Origin: Sphingobacteriales bacterium 44-15
GTDB lineage: Bacteria; Bacteroidota; Bacteroidia; Chitinophagales; Chitinophagaceae
Direction of reading: 5' to 3'
NCBI GenBank assembly: GCA_001899685.1
Contig: MKWG01000030.1
Span: forward strand, 108,082-172,081
Length of the DNA stretch: 64,000 nt
Both the position numbers and the translations under genes were made by a program. Position 1 is the first letter of the stretch, and each line of letters starts with the position of its first letter. The notes below the pieces were generated by a model. The model was not told the DNA's origin. It searched no databases and worked only from the letters and a program-made list of their open reading frames with translations. Positions 9,415 to 18,823 of the stretch are shown here, one piece after another.

Positions 9415-11376
9415 GTGGGCAAACATACTAACAGGGCTACCTTAGCCGGTCTTATTATAGCGCTTGGTATCATTTACGGGGATATAGGCACTTCACCACT
9501 GTACGTATTTAATGCTATCATTACAGACAGAGCCATCACGGAAAACCTTATTATCGGCAGCCTTTCCTGCATCATCTGGACGCTCACCCTGCAAACGACC
9601 GTCAAATATGTGGTACTGGTATTAAGGGCCGACAATAAAGGCGAGGGTGGCATTTTCGCCTTATATGCATTGGTCCGCAGGCGAAGGAAATGGCTGGTTA
9701 TCCCCGCAATGATAGGTGGCGCCGCGCTGCTGGCAGATGGTATGATCACCCCCCCTATCACTATCACCTCGGCTGTTGAAGGGCTTCAGAAAGTACCTGT
9801 TTTTCACAATATCAATCATTATATTATTTATATAGTAATTGCTATTGTTTCGCTTTTCTTCTTTCTCCAGCAGTTTGGCACAGCATCTATCGGCAAATTC
9901 TTTGGACCGATAATGACGGTATGGTTCAGCATGCTTGCCATTTTTGGCGCCGTCCATGTCTTCGATGATCTTTCTATCATGAGGGCATTCAACCCGTACT
10001 ATGCCATAAAGCTGCTTTCCCACAATCCCGGAGCGCTGTGGATATTGGGCGCTGTATTCCTTTGTACCACGGGAGCAGAAGCGTTATATAGTGATCTTGG
10101 TCACTGCGGAAGGGAAAATATCCGCATTTCCTGGATATTTGTAAAAACGTGCCTGCTGTTCAACTACCTCGGACAGGGTGCAAGCCTGCTAAAAAACCAC
10201 CTGGATATCCCCGCAGGACCTCATGACAGCATTAACCCTTTTTATGATCTCATGCCCGACTGGTTTATTATCCCGGGAGTAATTATAGCTACAGCCGCAG
10301 CCATTATCGCAAGCCAGGCAATGATATCAGGCTCTTTCACCCTGATAGGTGAAGCTATCCGCCTTAACCTTTGGCCACGCCTGAAGATCCGTTACCCTTC
10401 GGAGGAAAAAGGACAGTTGTTCATCCCTTTTTTAAATACTATACTGTTCTGCGGCTGTCTGGGTGTTGTATTATATTTTCAAACATCATCGCGTATGGAA
10501 GCAGCTTACGGGCTGGCAATTATAGTTACCATGCTGATGACTACCATACTCTTTGCCAACTATCTTGTAAACCACAGGGTAAAAGCGGTATGGATATATA
10601 CTTTCCTTATTGGCTACATGCTCATTGAAGGAGTGTATCTCTCTGCCTTATTATTAAAATTTACGCACGGCGGGTATTTTACGGTGATCATAGGCGGGGG
10701 AATGTTCATGATAATGTATATATGGTTCCGCAGCCGGAAGATCAAAAACAGGTATGTGGAATTTGTGCGTCTTGAAGATTACCTCCCGATGATACAGGAG
10801 CTGAGCAATGACCCCTCCGTATCCAAGTACGCCACACATCTTATCTATCTTACCAGCGCCAATAATCCCAAAGAAATCGAGCATAAGATCATTTATTCCA
10901 TCCTCAACCGCAAGCCCAAGCGGGCGGATATCTACTGGTTTGTGCATGTAGACACATTGGACAATCCCTATACCTGCGAATACGAAGTGCAAACCATTAT
11001 TCCCAATGAAGTAATAAGAGTGGAGTTCAGGCTTGGTTTCAGGGTAGAGCCGCGTATCAACATTATGTTCAGGAAAGTTGTGGAAGATATGGTCATCAAT
11101 AAAGAAGTGAATATTACCAGCCGGTACGAAAGCCTCCAGCGCAACAATATCGCCGGCGACTTCCAGTTTATTGTTATGGAGAAATTCCTCAGCATGGACA
11201 ATGAGCTGCCCTTCTGGGAAACGCTTATCATGCGGGGATATTTCTGGATAAAGGAGATCAGCTTATCAGAAGAAAGAGGCTTTGGACTGGATGCCAGCTA
11301 CGTTACGGTAGAGAAATTCCCGCTGATCGTGGCTCCGCTTACCAACCTCAATCTCAAAAGAATATATAACGATTAA
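9415..11376 (+). CDS. kup: Kup-type potassium uptake transporter
   Basis: A KUP/HAK/KT family K+ transporter (about 653 residues from this start), probably a proton symporter. It has the family signature GIIYGDIGTSPLYVF near the N-terminus, about 12 membrane segments over the first two-thirds, and a hydrophilic C-terminal domain from about residue 450 ending in VEKFPLIV. The frame opens at TTG 9364, but a perfect -7 promoter box overlaps that codon; the GTG at 9415 gives the usual short N-terminus just before the first helix, so I prefer it. Monocistronic, followed by a dispersed repeat. Confidence 0.93.
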   Translation: MGKHTNRATLAGLIIALGIIYGDIGTSPLYVFNAIITDRAITENLIIGSLSCIIWTLTLQTTVKYVVLVLRADNKGEGGIFALYALVRRRRKWLVIPAMIGGAALLADGMITPPITITSAVEGLQKVPVFHNINHYIIYIVIAIVSLFFFLQQFGTASIGKFFGPIMTVWFSMLAIFGAVHVFDDLSIMRAFNPYYAIKLLSHNPGALWILGAVFLCTTGAEALYSDLGHCGRENIRISWIFVKTCLLFNYLGQGASLLKNHLDIPAGPHDSINPFYDLMPDWFIIPGVIIATAAAIIASQAMISGSFTLIGEAIRLNLWPRLKIRYPSEEKGQLFIPFLNTILFCGCLGVVLYFQTSSRMEAAYGLAIIVTMLMTTILFANYLVNHRVKAVWIYTFLIGYMLIEGVYLSALLLKFTHGGYFTVIIGGGMFMIMYIWFRSRKIKNRYVEFVRLEDYLPMIQELSNDPSVSKYATHLIYLTSANNPKEIEHKIIYSILNRKPKRADIYWFVHVDTLDNPYTCEYEVQTIIPNEVIRVEFRLGFRVEPRINIMFRKVVEDMVINKEVNITSRYESLQRNNIAGDFQFIVMEKFLSMDNELPFWETLIMRGYFWIKEISLSEERGFGLDASYVTVEKFPLIVAPLTNLNLKRIYND

Positions 11377-11386
11377 AAGCCGGGGG

Positions 11387-11490
11387 AATGACGTTGAGCT
11401 GACAGCAGCCGCAGATTGCTTCGCCACGCGCCGGTAGTGATCCTTAAAATACATGCGGCATTTGCAAACAGGCAAGACGCTGAGTTAATG
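11387..11490 (-). repeat. dispersed intergenic repeat, copy A
   Basis: Read on the minus strand this stretch closely matches 57286-57385, sharing GTATTTTAA, GGCGAAGCAATCT and CTCAACGTCATT in the same order and similar spacing. Both copies sit just after a stop codon (kup here). The words resemble a known class of Bacteroidota intergenic repeats (GAAGCAATCT/AATGACG type). The rest of 11377-11610 shows no gene. Confidence 0.65.
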
Positions 11491-11610
11491 TATACTTTGC
11501 TTTATAGAAGCTGGGACAATTTTTATCTTACAGGAAAGGCGTTACCTTCAGCTATACATCTTATGAAATTGCGCCAGCACAGGAATCATGGTCTCAAATC
11601 TTATATCCGG

Positions 11611-12324
11611 TCATCCGGTCACAAGCGTACCTACGTGCTCGCCTTTCACCACCCTTAGCAGGTTCCCGGGTTTATTCATGTCGAAAACAATAATAGGGAG
11701 TTTGTTTTCCATACATAAGGTAAAAGCCGTCATGTCCATCACCTTCAGGTTTTTATCAATACATTCTTTAAAACTGATAGTATCGTATTTTTTAGCGTCA
11801 GGATCTTTTTCGGGATCGGCAGTATAGATGCCATCCACCCTTGTACCTTTTAAGATCACATCCGCTTTTATTTCAATAGCTCTTAACGAGCCCGCAGTAT
11901 CTGTTGTAAAATAGGGATTACCTGTGCCTGCCCCGAAAATCACCACTCTCTTTTTTTCCAGGTGGCGCATCGCCCTGCGGCGGATATAAGGCTCGGCAAT
12001 CTGTTCCATTTTAATAGCGCTGAGCAGCCTTGTGAATAACCCTTCCTTTTCCATGGATGCCTGTAGGGCCATGCCGTTGATAACAGTAGCCAGCATGCCC
12101 ATATAATCGCCATGCGCTCTTTCTATACCGGTTTCAGATTCATTCATTCCCCTGTAAATATTGCCGCCGCCAATCACTATTGCCACTTCTACTCCTGCAT
12201 CATGAACCGATTTTATTTCCTGTGCATATTGTTTCAATACCACAGGATCCAAGCCAAAGCCGCTGTTACCAATTAGTGATTCACCGGAGAGCTTCAGAAG
12301 GATGCGCTTATATTTTTGTGCCAT
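11611..12324 (-). CDS. pyrH: UMP kinase
   Basis: Phosphorylates UMP to UDP in pyrimidine nucleotide synthesis; a hexameric amino-acid-kinase-fold enzyme regulated by GTP and UTP in bacteria. The 237-residue length from ATG 12324 is standard, starting [17 protein letters not shown], with GGGNIYRG (phosphate binding) and [13 protein letters not shown] (nucleotide loop). A longer in-frame reading up to 12375 would add residues not seen in the family and would run past the promoter, so it was rejected. Often followed by frr, but not here. Confidence 0.96.
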   Translation of the reverse strand: MAQKYKRILLKLSGESLIGNSGFGLDPVVLKQYAQEIKSVHDAGVEVAIVIGGGNIYRGMNESETGIERAHGDYMGMLATVINGMALQASMEKEGLFTRLLSAIKMEQIAEPYIRRRAMRHLEKKRVVIFGAGTGNPYFTTDTAGSLRAIEIKADVILKGTRVDGIYTADPEKDPDAKKYDTISFKECIDKNLKVMDMTAFTLCMENKLPIIVFDMNKPGNLLRVVKGEHVGTLVTG

Positions 12325-12345
12325 AGAGAGGAAAAATTTGCGTTG

Positions 12346-12375
12346 CGAAGATAGGGAACTAATATTGTCTGCCAA
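12346..12375 (-). promoter_or_regulatory. pyrH promoter
   Basis: On the minus strand TTGG (12372-12375), an 18-base spacer, and TATCTTCG (12346-12353), one mismatch from TAnnTTTG. It predicts a short leader of about 20 bases before the ATG at 12324. Confidence 0.5.
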
Positions 12376-12790
12376 TTGTTTAAAATCTGCTTGGCAAAAC
12401 TTATTTCATTTTACTCCAATAATATTTCATGAACCATTGGCTAAAATATTTTGGGGTTTTGTATCCCATGCCGCATCGTACAAAAGATTAAGTGATCTGT
12501 AATACCTGCTCTCTATCCAGGTATACCCCGTAGCCGGCATTTGCTGCTCTTTACATAATATCAAGATTTGACTTGTAAGAGAATACCGTTTCAAACGTGA
12601 ACCTTTTTTTATTCTGTAACCCGAAAAATTCGGCAAAAGAGATAATACTTTTTCGTGAGGGATTAACTTTAACCGATTGAATTATCGTTGTCTTTCCCGG
12701 GCCATTAGACACGGCAAAAATCAGGAGGTGGAGTTGCTCAGATTGATCGTCTTCATTCGCTAAAGTTACAAAAGGTAAATAAATGCATCA
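12376..12790. other. intergenic stretch without a supported gene
   Basis: About 415 bases between pyrH and the response regulator. A minus-strand frame of 69 codons (12427-12636) is open but has no recognisable motif and unremarkable codon use, so it is not called. The sequence is AT-rich and no strong hairpin was seen. Confidence 0.5.
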
Positions 12791-13480
12791 TCACACCCAG
12801 TTATTCTTATGCGCCAGGCTGATGACCTGCGCTTTGGAATTCACATGCAGCTTTTCGTAAATATTGGCAATATGTTTACGCACCGTCAGCACACTGAGAT
12901 TAAGCGCGGAAGCGATCCTTTTTGCATCCCAGCCATTTACCATCTGCTGTAATATTTCTTTTTCTCTTTCAGTGATCACAGGTGGCAGGCCAGATCCCTG
13001 CTTTACTTCCTTCTCCCCTCCTGAGCGGCTCAGCAACTGAAGCGCTTTTCTGGCAATCGGCGGGCTCATTGGCGCTCCTTCATATTGTATGACATTAATA
13101 ATCGCTTCTTCAAGCATGGCAGCGCTTTCGTGCTTGAGGAGATAACCCGAAGCGCCCGCCTTTATAGCGTCAAAGATCTTTTCATCATCATCAAAAACAG
13201 TCAATACAATAAAATGGATCTGGGGATACAAAGCCTTTGCCAGAGCAATAGTTTGTATGCCATCCATTTCAGGCATTTCCAGGTCCATAAAGATCACCCG
13301 CGGCAGCAGTTGATGAGGAAGCCCTTTCAGCTCTTCCAGGCATTCGTTACCGTTTTTTGCCACAAACGAAATACTATAGCCTTCCAGTTGACTTATCTTC
13401 TGAAGAAAAGTATTCCGGTTGATGGCATTATCCTCTGCAAGGGCTATGATGATAGATTGATGCTGGCTCATATATTGCAA
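12791..13480 (-). CDS. NarL/FixJ (LuxR-type) response regulator
   Basis: A 229-residue two-component regulator. The receiver domain (residues 10-130) has the acidic pair ED near residue 16 and the phosphoacceptor Asp66 in VIFMDLEMPEMDG. The C-terminal HTH (about 165-229) has the LuxR pattern TEREKEILQQMVNG..AKRIASALNLSVLTVRKHIANIYEKL. A start at the second Met (13471) is also possible. It lies 30 bases after the histidine kinase gene and is surely its partner. Likely targets are its own operon and the divergent lipoproteins, both of which carry a NarL-like inverted heptamer upstream. Confidence 0.93.
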   Translation of the reverse strand: MQYMSQHQSIIIALAEDNAINRNTFLQKISQLEGYSISFVAKNGNECLEELKGLPHQLLPRVIFMDLEMPEMDGIQTIALAKALYPQIHFIVLTVFDDDEKIFDAIKAGASGYLLKHESAAMLEEAIINVIQYEGAPMSPPIARKALQLLSRSGGEKEVKQGSGLPPVITEREKEILQQMVNGWDAKRIASALNLSVLTVRKHIANIYEKLHVNSKAQVISLAHKNNWV

Positions 13481-13510
13481 TTTCGCTTAAATAAGATTAA
13501 AAGAGAATAA

Positions 13511-15493
13511 TCAATTTGTAGTAGGCGTTATTACCACAGCAGTTCCGGTGGGGATATTTTGAAGCCAGACAATATCCCATCCGCTATCCGCTGCCCGTTG
13601 TTGCATATTGGTCAACCCATTGCCTTTTTGCTTCTCTGAAAAATGCTCCGGCGTACCTTTACCATCGTCGCTGATAGTGATCTTCCATCCTGCCGCGCTG
13701 CTCGCTATTGTAACTATTATTTCCTTTGCCTTACCATGACGAAGTGCGTTGTTGATGGCCTCCTGCATTATCCTGAAAAGATGAAATGCATGAGAAGGGG
13801 TAAGCATCCTGTTTTCCTCAATTTGTTCCATTACATTGAGCGCAGTATCGGGATAGCTTGGCTGTATGCGCTGAATAAAGATCTTGATCCTGTCGCTGAT
13901 GTCTATAAGCGACAGTCCTTCTTTTTTCAAAGCCCATATAGTGTCATTCAACTGCGACACTATCGCCTGGGAATTATTGCGCAGCTCATGAAGCGCAGCT
14001 CCACTGCGCAGGTTCTTTACTTCGGGAATGACCAGATCCAGGTTGGAAACAATGGATGCGGCATAAGCGCCGAGATTATCATGCAGATCTGCAGCTATAC
14101 GTTTGCGCTCATTTTCTTCCGCTTTGGCAACCGACTGCAGTGCAAGATCCTTCTCTTTTTCAAGCATCATTGCCATTTTCATTTTCTCGCGTTTTTGATA
14201 CCCGTAAAATAAGATCACCGCAACAACTGCTGCAAAGAAGACTATTCCCATCACCGCGTAAAAAAGATTGTTCTTCCTGGTAATGGACAGTTTCTGCTGT
14301 ATGATGGTGTTCTCTTTTTTTTGTACTTCATACTTTGTTTGCAGCTCAGCTATTGCCTGAGCTGAATTGTACTGGTAAAACGAATCTTTGGCTTCGAGTA
14401 TCTGCTCAAGGGTATGCTGGTATGCTGCGGCGTCGCCGTTTTCCTTATAGCAACGGGCAAGCATCTGGTAGTAGTCGAGCCTTATAGTGATTGCATTACT
14501 GAAGCTCATAGCCGTATCCGGGCCGGGAGAGCGCACATCGCCAACTACCAGGGCATCTTTACAAAGTTGGATCGCTTTTTTTACCTGGTTGGTCTGAAGG
14601 TAAAATTCCGCGAGACTGATATTATCTCCGGCATACATAGCGCCATCGCCCAGTGTTCTCCTCAGCGCTATCATATCTTTGAGAGACTGTTCTGCTTCCC
14701 GGAAATTTCCTGCTGCAGTAAGGATAGAAGCCTGCCTTTGCAGGGCAAGGGCAAGGCTTGTCAGGTTTTCTACCTGCCTGAAAAGCCTGATACCATTCTT
14801 TATGTAAAAAATAGCTGAATCTGTTTTTCCCAACTGGTGGTAAGCATCCGCTACATTCACCAGAACAGCAGCTCTCACCGGTATGAACCGTGGCGTGCCA
14901 CCTGCAGCCAATAATGCCCTCGACAACCATTTAAGCGCATCCTGCGGATGGCTGCGCGCAAGCGCAATAGATCCTATCGAATTGGTGTTCTCGCTCAATA
15001 TAAGTGAATCTTTGTAAGCTTCGGCTTCGCTTACAATTTTATACAGTATAGCTAATGCTTCCTGGAAATGGGAGCGGCTGGCATACGCCATGGCCTTAAG
15101 CCTTGATGCTTTAAAATAAATACTTCGCTCTTCCGGCTTCGTAACACTATTAGCGGTAATAACAGGATCCACTGTGAAAATGGTGCTGTCTGACCATCCC
15201 CACCTGAAATAATCATAAGCCACAGCCAGCTCTGCAAGATCTTTCAGCCTTTTAGAGCTTTTTATTTTTACTGCCAGTTCTCTCGCTGCAAAAGAAAACT
15301 GATCCAGTGTATCCCGGGGTATGCTTTTATATTCTTCACAAAGCGCCACCATTGCCTCAAGCTTTTGTTCATCTCCTCCGGCAACATATATGGCATGGCG
15401 CAGGCTGTCAATATACTTCGTTTGTCCTGCAATATTACTAATGCCGGTAAAGAACATGCTATATATCAGCGCATATCTGTAATATCTATTCAT
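13511..15493 (-). CDS. TPR-containing sensor histidine kinase (HisKA_3 type)
   Basis: About 660 residues from ATG 15493, which begins a signal-like hydrophobic N-terminus (MNRYYRYALIYSMFF); the frame is open further upstream but that would spoil the signal. The periplasmic part is a run of TPR-like helices (about 130-390). A membrane helix (FYAVMGIVFFAAVVAVILFYG, about 400-420) and a short coiled coil follow. The dimerisation helix carries the phosphoacceptor His (RIAADLHDNLGAYA, about 468), and the ATPase domain has EAINNALRHG and DDGKG...KGNGLTNMQQRA. Partner of the adjacent LuxR-type regulator. Confidence 0.93.
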   Translation of the reverse strand: MNRYYRYALIYSMFFTGISNIAGQTKYIDSLRHAIYVAGGDEQKLEAMVALCEEYKSIPRDTLDQFSFAARELAVKIKSSKRLKDLAELAVAYDYFRWGWSDSTIFTVDPVITANSVTKPEERSIYFKASRLKAMAYASRSHFQEALAILYKIVSEAEAYKDSLILSENTNSIGSIALARSHPQDALKWLSRALLAAGGTPRFIPVRAAVLVNVADAYHQLGKTDSAIFYIKNGIRLFRQVENLTSLALALQRQASILTAAGNFREAEQSLKDMIALRRTLGDGAMYAGDNISLAEFYLQTNQVKKAIQLCKDALVVGDVRSPGPDTAMSFSNAITIRLDYYQMLARCYKENGDAAAYQHTLEQILEAKDSFYQYNSAQAIAELQTKYEVQKKENTIIQQKLSITRKNNLFYAVMGIVFFAAVVAVILFYGYQKREKMKMAMMLEKEKDLALQSVAKAEENERKRIAADLHDNLGAYAASIVSNLDLVIPEVKNLRSGAALHELRNNSQAIVSQLNDTIWALKKEGLSLIDISDRIKIFIQRIQPSYPDTALNVMEQIEENRMLTPSHAFHLFRIMQEAINNALRHGKAKEIIVTIASSAAGWKITISDDGKGTPEHFSEKQKGNGLTNMQQRAADSGWDIVWLQNIPTGTAVVITPTTN

Positions 15494-15550
15494 GCAGCCA
15501 TTGTTAAACAACGGATAAAAATAATCAAAGTGATGCATGAAAAAGCGGTA

Positions 15551-15566
15551 TACTACAAATTATGTA
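15551..15566. promoter_or_regulatory. NarL-like 7-2-7 operator candidate, kinase side
   Basis: TACTACA-AA-TTATGTA: two inverted heptamers, both starting TAC, separated by 2 bases, 58 bases upstream of the histidine kinase ATG. Read on the minus strand it supplies a TTTG that could act as the -33 box, with TCACTTTG 22 bases further on. It matches the copy at 15852 at 18 of the first 20 positions. Confidence 0.55.
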
Positions 15567-15851
15567 TTTTCCTGCTTTGGCAACCACACCTGAACAAAAT
15601 TTTTCCTGTCTGCATTTCTATTATCTCCCAACTGCATTGACAGGTAATCGTAGCATTATAAATGCTGGCAAAAGCTTCATAATTATCTTCTTCTTTATTT
15701 TTTATTGCGTGTTGCAGGCTATTAATAAGACGGATTTGTGTTCTCCCGGTAAAAGAAAAAAGCATCAGCAGAAGTATCCGTGTGTAACGACAAGTGATAG
15801 TTATATAAATGCTGAAGCAAAAGTAAAAAAACTTTTCCCGTTAAGAACGGG

Positions 15852-15898
15852 TACTACAAATTGAGTATTTAAATGCTATCTCCCCTTAGATACTTTTA
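15852..15898 (+). promoter_or_regulatory. NarL-like operator and promoter of lipoprotein pair
   Basis: TACTACA-AA-TTGAGTA (15852-15867) is a 7-2-7 inverted heptamer pair. It runs directly into a promoter: TTTA at 15868-15871, 19 bases, TACTTTTA at 15891-15898. The site therefore covers about -45, the usual place for a class II activator. A third TACTACAAA word follows at 15899 without the second half-site. The remaining 15571-15851 shows no gene. Confidence 0.6.
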
Positions 15899-15927
15899 TA
15901 CTACAAAACCAATTCAATCTTTAAGTT

Positions 15928-16506
15928 ATGGCACACATTACAAAAAATCAAACCTTAGTTTATGTAACAATATTAATAGCAATATTAACATTGGTTTCCT
16001 GTAAAAAAACAAGCCGGGATGATAATAATAACCCCGAAAATACTGCCATTGAAAACAACCTTACAGAAAATAGTTATAGCGTAAACGGAACTGTAGTAAA
16101 CGGCAGTTTCGCTCCTTTTTCCGATATCACGAACGGAGTAAGCAATTGTAACGGCTACCCTAACACAAATTGTTTTTACATAAAGTTCAGCGGACGCGGG
16201 TTACCTAAAGCAAGCGGCATTTATGATATAGTATGGGAAGTGGGTAACCGCGATGATGCTAAAGAAATAACAGTGAGTTATAATAATTATTATACAGATA
16301 ATTTACCCAAAGGAATTTTTAGTGCCTACGATTCCATTGTTCATTTCAGCAATATTCCCGCTGTCACACAAAAGGCCATTGTAACGGTCGCCAACGGAAA
16401 AGTAAATATAAAATTCACTAACCTGAAACTATACGGCACCAACGATCCTTCGACTGGCGCTAAATATACTGCTGTTTCCGTTTCGGCAAATATTGCAGCG
16501 AAATAA
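15928..16506 (+). CDS. lipoprotein of unknown function, paralogue 1
   Basis: A 192-residue protein with a lipoprotein signal (lipobox LVSC, Cys at residue 25), then an Asn-rich linker and a beta-rich domain. Motifs shared with the next gene include ENN/NLxEN, FSGRGLPKASGIYDIV and VTQKAIVTVANGKVNI, so the two are tandem duplicates. No family recognised; probably an outer-membrane surface lipoprotein. The promoter and NarL-like operator upstream suggest control by the neighbouring two-component system. Confidence 0.8.
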   Translation: MAHITKNQTLVYVTILIAILTLVSCKKTSRDDNNNPENTAIENNLTENSYSVNGTVVNGSFAPFSDITNGVSNCNGYPNTNCFYIKFSGRGLPKASGIYDIVWEVGNRDDAKEITVSYNNYYTDNLPKGIFSAYDSIVHFSNIPAVTQKAIVTVANGKVNIKFTNLKLYGTNDPSTGAKYTAVSVSANIAAK

Positions 16507-16549
16507 TGGCTTACTCAACCCTATTCTCTAATATCAATCAATATTAAAC

Positions 16550-17092
16550 ATGAAGCACTTTTTAGTTTATTTGCCAATATTATTGTTTACATTGGTATGT
16601 TCTTGTAAAAAAGCCCCCTCTGACAATGAGAGCCGCAGCGGAGAAAATAATAATCTGGCAGAAAACAATTTTATAATTAATGGAACTAAGTATGAAGCTA
16701 ACACTACCAGTTACTTCGATTTAAACAATGAAATAACCTCTTGCTACCAGATAAACCCTGACGGCTATGGTGGGTTTGATACAAAATATTGCATACATGT
16801 TTTCTTTAGCGGAAAAGTACTGCCCATAGCAAGCGGCTCTTATGATGTGGTTTTTTTCAGCAACCTTACCGCTGATAACAATGATAAAAAACTATCGTTA
16901 ACGATTTACCAAAACAACGATGCATTTTATTCCTTTGATGCAAAAACGTATCAAAACCCTGCTGCCGGGGTTACGCAAAAAGCTACCGTTACGGTGGCAA
17001 ATGGGAAAGTAAATGTTAGTCTCACCAATATTAAGCTGTTTAATACCAGCCCGTCACCCATTACACTAAGCGCAAATATTTTACTTAAATAA
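16550..17092 (+). CDS. lipoprotein of unknown function, paralogue 2
   Basis: A 180-residue lipoprotein (lipobox LVCS-C region, Cys at about residue 18-19) beginning 43 bases after its paralogue. It shares FSGKVLPIASGSYDVV and GVTQKATVTVANGKVNVSLTNIKL with the first copy but differs in the N-terminal linker and mid-region, so the duplication is not recent. Likely the second gene of a two-gene transcript. Function unknown. Confidence 0.8.
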   Translation: MKHFLVYLPILLFTLVCSCKKAPSDNESRSGENNNLAENNFIINGTKYEANTTSYFDLNNEITSCYQINPDGYGGFDTKYCIHVFFSGKVLPIASGSYDVVFFSNLTADNNDKKLSLTIYQNNDAFYSFDAKTYQNPAAGVTQKATVTVANGKVNVSLTNIKLFNTSPSPITLSANILLK

Positions 17093-17252
17093 GTATGCTT
17101 TTAAAATAAGTCAACTCATCCACGGAGAGTAGTTGATATAAAATGGAGATCTTTTTTCTATGGTTAAAAGTAAATAACAACTTATAGCACTTAATAAAAA
17201 ATCTAAGATTGGTACTACTATAGAGTTATTTTTAATCTTCATCTAGTGCTAT

Positions 17253-17315
17253 GTCAAACGTGAAATGGGAGAGGTGAAAGCTTGTCTCACGTTTCACCTC
17301 TCACGTTTCACGAAA
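17253..17315. repeat. 7-bp periodic array 2, self-complementary
   Basis: Nine 7-base units in phase: GTGAAAN-type on the left (17253-17280), CTTGTCT in the centre, CACGTTT/CACCTCT on the right. The halves pair at 18 of 20 positions (17260-17279 with 17293-17312), giving a hairpin about 60 bases downstream of the argH stop codon. Same family as array 1. Confidence 0.8.
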
Positions 17316-17376
17316 ATGAACAGACATAATTTGCTTGACTTGACACTAGTTGCTTTGCCTATGTTATTTATTCATA

Positions 17377-18675
17377 CTAAAACTTCCCCATCACCTTTTC
17401 CATTTGTGCCACAATACCGTCATTGCTCAAATTGCCGATACTCCCTTCATGTGTGTGATGCAATTGCTTTTTGTAATCGAAATTGAATTTGCCCTGCTCA
17501 ATATCATTGCCCACCTGGCGGTAAGCATCACGGAAGGAAATGCCTTTGTTTACCAGCTCATTCACCGCTTCCACGCTGAACAGGTATTTGTATTTCTCGT
17601 CATCCAGTATATTGTCCTTAATGCTGATGTTCGACAACATTAGTTTTGTCATCTGTATGCAGGCTTTCAATTCCTCAATAGCGGGAAACAAAATCTCTTT
17701 GGTCAACTGCATATCGCGGTGGTAACCTGAAGGAAGGTTGTTAATGAGGAGCGTCAGCTCATTTGGAGTTGATTGTATCCTGTTGCATTTTCCTCTTATC
17801 AGCTCAAATACATCCGGGTTCTTTTTATGCGGCATAATGCTGCTGCCGGTAGTGAGCTCACTGGGAAAAGAAATAAAGCCGAAGTTCTGGTTGATATACA
17901 GGCAGGCGTCCATTGCCAGTTTACTTAAGGTTGCCGCTACGCTGCTGATACCTATGGCAACTATCTTCTCCGTTTTGCCCCGGCTCATCTGCGCATATAC
18001 TGAATTGTAGTTCAGCGCTCCGAATTGCAATAGTTCTGTTGTAAGCGTTCTGTTCAGCGGAAATGATGAACCATATCCTGCACCACTACCCAGCGGGTTT
18101 TTATTAGCTACCTGGTACGCGGCAGCCAATAGTTCCATATCGTCGGTCAGGCTTTCTGCATAAGCGCCAAACCATAACCCGAATGATGAGGGCATAGCTA
18201 TCTGGAGATGCGTATACCCCGGCAATAATTTGTCTTTGAATTTTTCGCTCTGGCTGATGAGCAGATCAAACAACTCTTTCACTTCATCTTTTATCGCCAG
18301 CACTTCAGCGCGGAGATACAATTTCAGATCCACTGCCACCTGGTCGTTCCTGCTTCTGCCGCTATGTATTTTTTTACCGGCTTCGCCAATGCGTCGGGTA
18401 AGGAGGTATTCTACCTGGGAATGCACGTCTTCTATACCTTCTTCTATCGCAAATTTCCCGGTCAGCACCTCCTTCAATATATCTTCCAGTCCTCTCACAG
18501 CGTCAACAGCATCCTGCTCATTCATCAGCCCCACTTCTTTCAGCATTTTTACATGGGCTATAGATCCCTGTACGTCGTATTGCGCCAGCAACAGGTCAAA
18601 TTCTTTATCCCTGCCTACTGTAAATTTTTCAATCAGTTCGTTTACCGAAGAATTATCTTTTTGCCAGAGTTTCAT
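17377..18675 (-). CDS. argH: argininosuccinate lyase
   Basis: Splits argininosuccinate into arginine and fumarate, the last step of arginine synthesis. The 432-residue protein has the fumarase/aspartase superfamily signature GSSIMPHKKNPD, HSGRSRNDQVA and the TGKF..EEGIEDVHSQVE region. It is the last gene of the arginine operon, separated from argE by a four-helix-bundle gene and two heptamer arrays; array 3 begins at the base next to its ATG, so its leader consists of repeats and no Shine-Dalgarno is seen. Confidence 0.96.
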   Translation of the reverse strand: MKLWQKDNSSVNELIEKFTVGRDKEFDLLLAQYDVQGSIAHVKMLKEVGLMNEQDAVDAVRGLEDILKEVLTGKFAIEEGIEDVHSQVEYLLTRRIGEAGKKIHSGRSRNDQVAVDLKLYLRAEVLAIKDEVKELFDLLISQSEKFKDKLLPGYTHLQIAMPSSFGLWFGAYAESLTDDMELLAAAYQVANKNPLGSGAGYGSSFPLNRTLTTELLQFGALNYNSVYAQMSRGKTEKIVAIGISSVAATLSKLAMDACLYINQNFGFISFPSELTTGSSIMPHKKNPDVFELIRGKCNRIQSTPNELTLLINNLPSGYHRDMQLTKEILFPAIEELKACIQMTKLMLSNISIKDNILDDEKYKYLFSVEAVNELVNKGISFRDAYRQVGNDIEQGKFNFDYKKQLHHTHEGSIGNLSNDGIVAQMEKVMGKF

Positions 18676-18724
18676 GTTTGTGAGTTGGAGGTTTCAAGAT
18701 ACAGGTTTCAGGTTACAGGTTGCA
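18676..18724. repeat. 7-bp periodic array 3, abutting argH start
   Basis: Seven units in phase: GTTTGTG, AGTTGGA, GGTTTCA, AGATACA, GGTTTCA, GGTTACA, GGTTGCA. It starts at the base adjacent to the argH start codon. It is the inverted partner of array 4; the inner ends TGCAGGG (18721-18727) and CCCTGCA (19261-19267) are perfectly complementary. Confidence 0.8.
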
Positions 18725-18727
18725 GGG

Positions 18728-18801
18728 CATTTCAATTTTTTGTCTCGTACACAATTTATGAGCCGGGAAACACCTGTCTCCCACTTGCAAAAATTGAAAT
18801 G
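18728..18801. repeat. 14-bp inverted repeat beside array 3
   Basis: CATTTCAATTTTT(T)G at 18728-18742 pairs with CAAAAATTGAAATG at 18788-18801, with one extra T in the left arm. It lies between the four-helix gene stop and array 3 and may act as a terminator-like or processing hairpin. Confidence 0.5.
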
Positions 18802-18823
18802 TGTCCGTTTCAAAATGAATATA

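Noticed and set aside
17213..17230. A further NarL-like site (TACTACTATAGAGTTA)
   Set aside because: The second half-site lacks the TAC end and no promoter or gene start follows.
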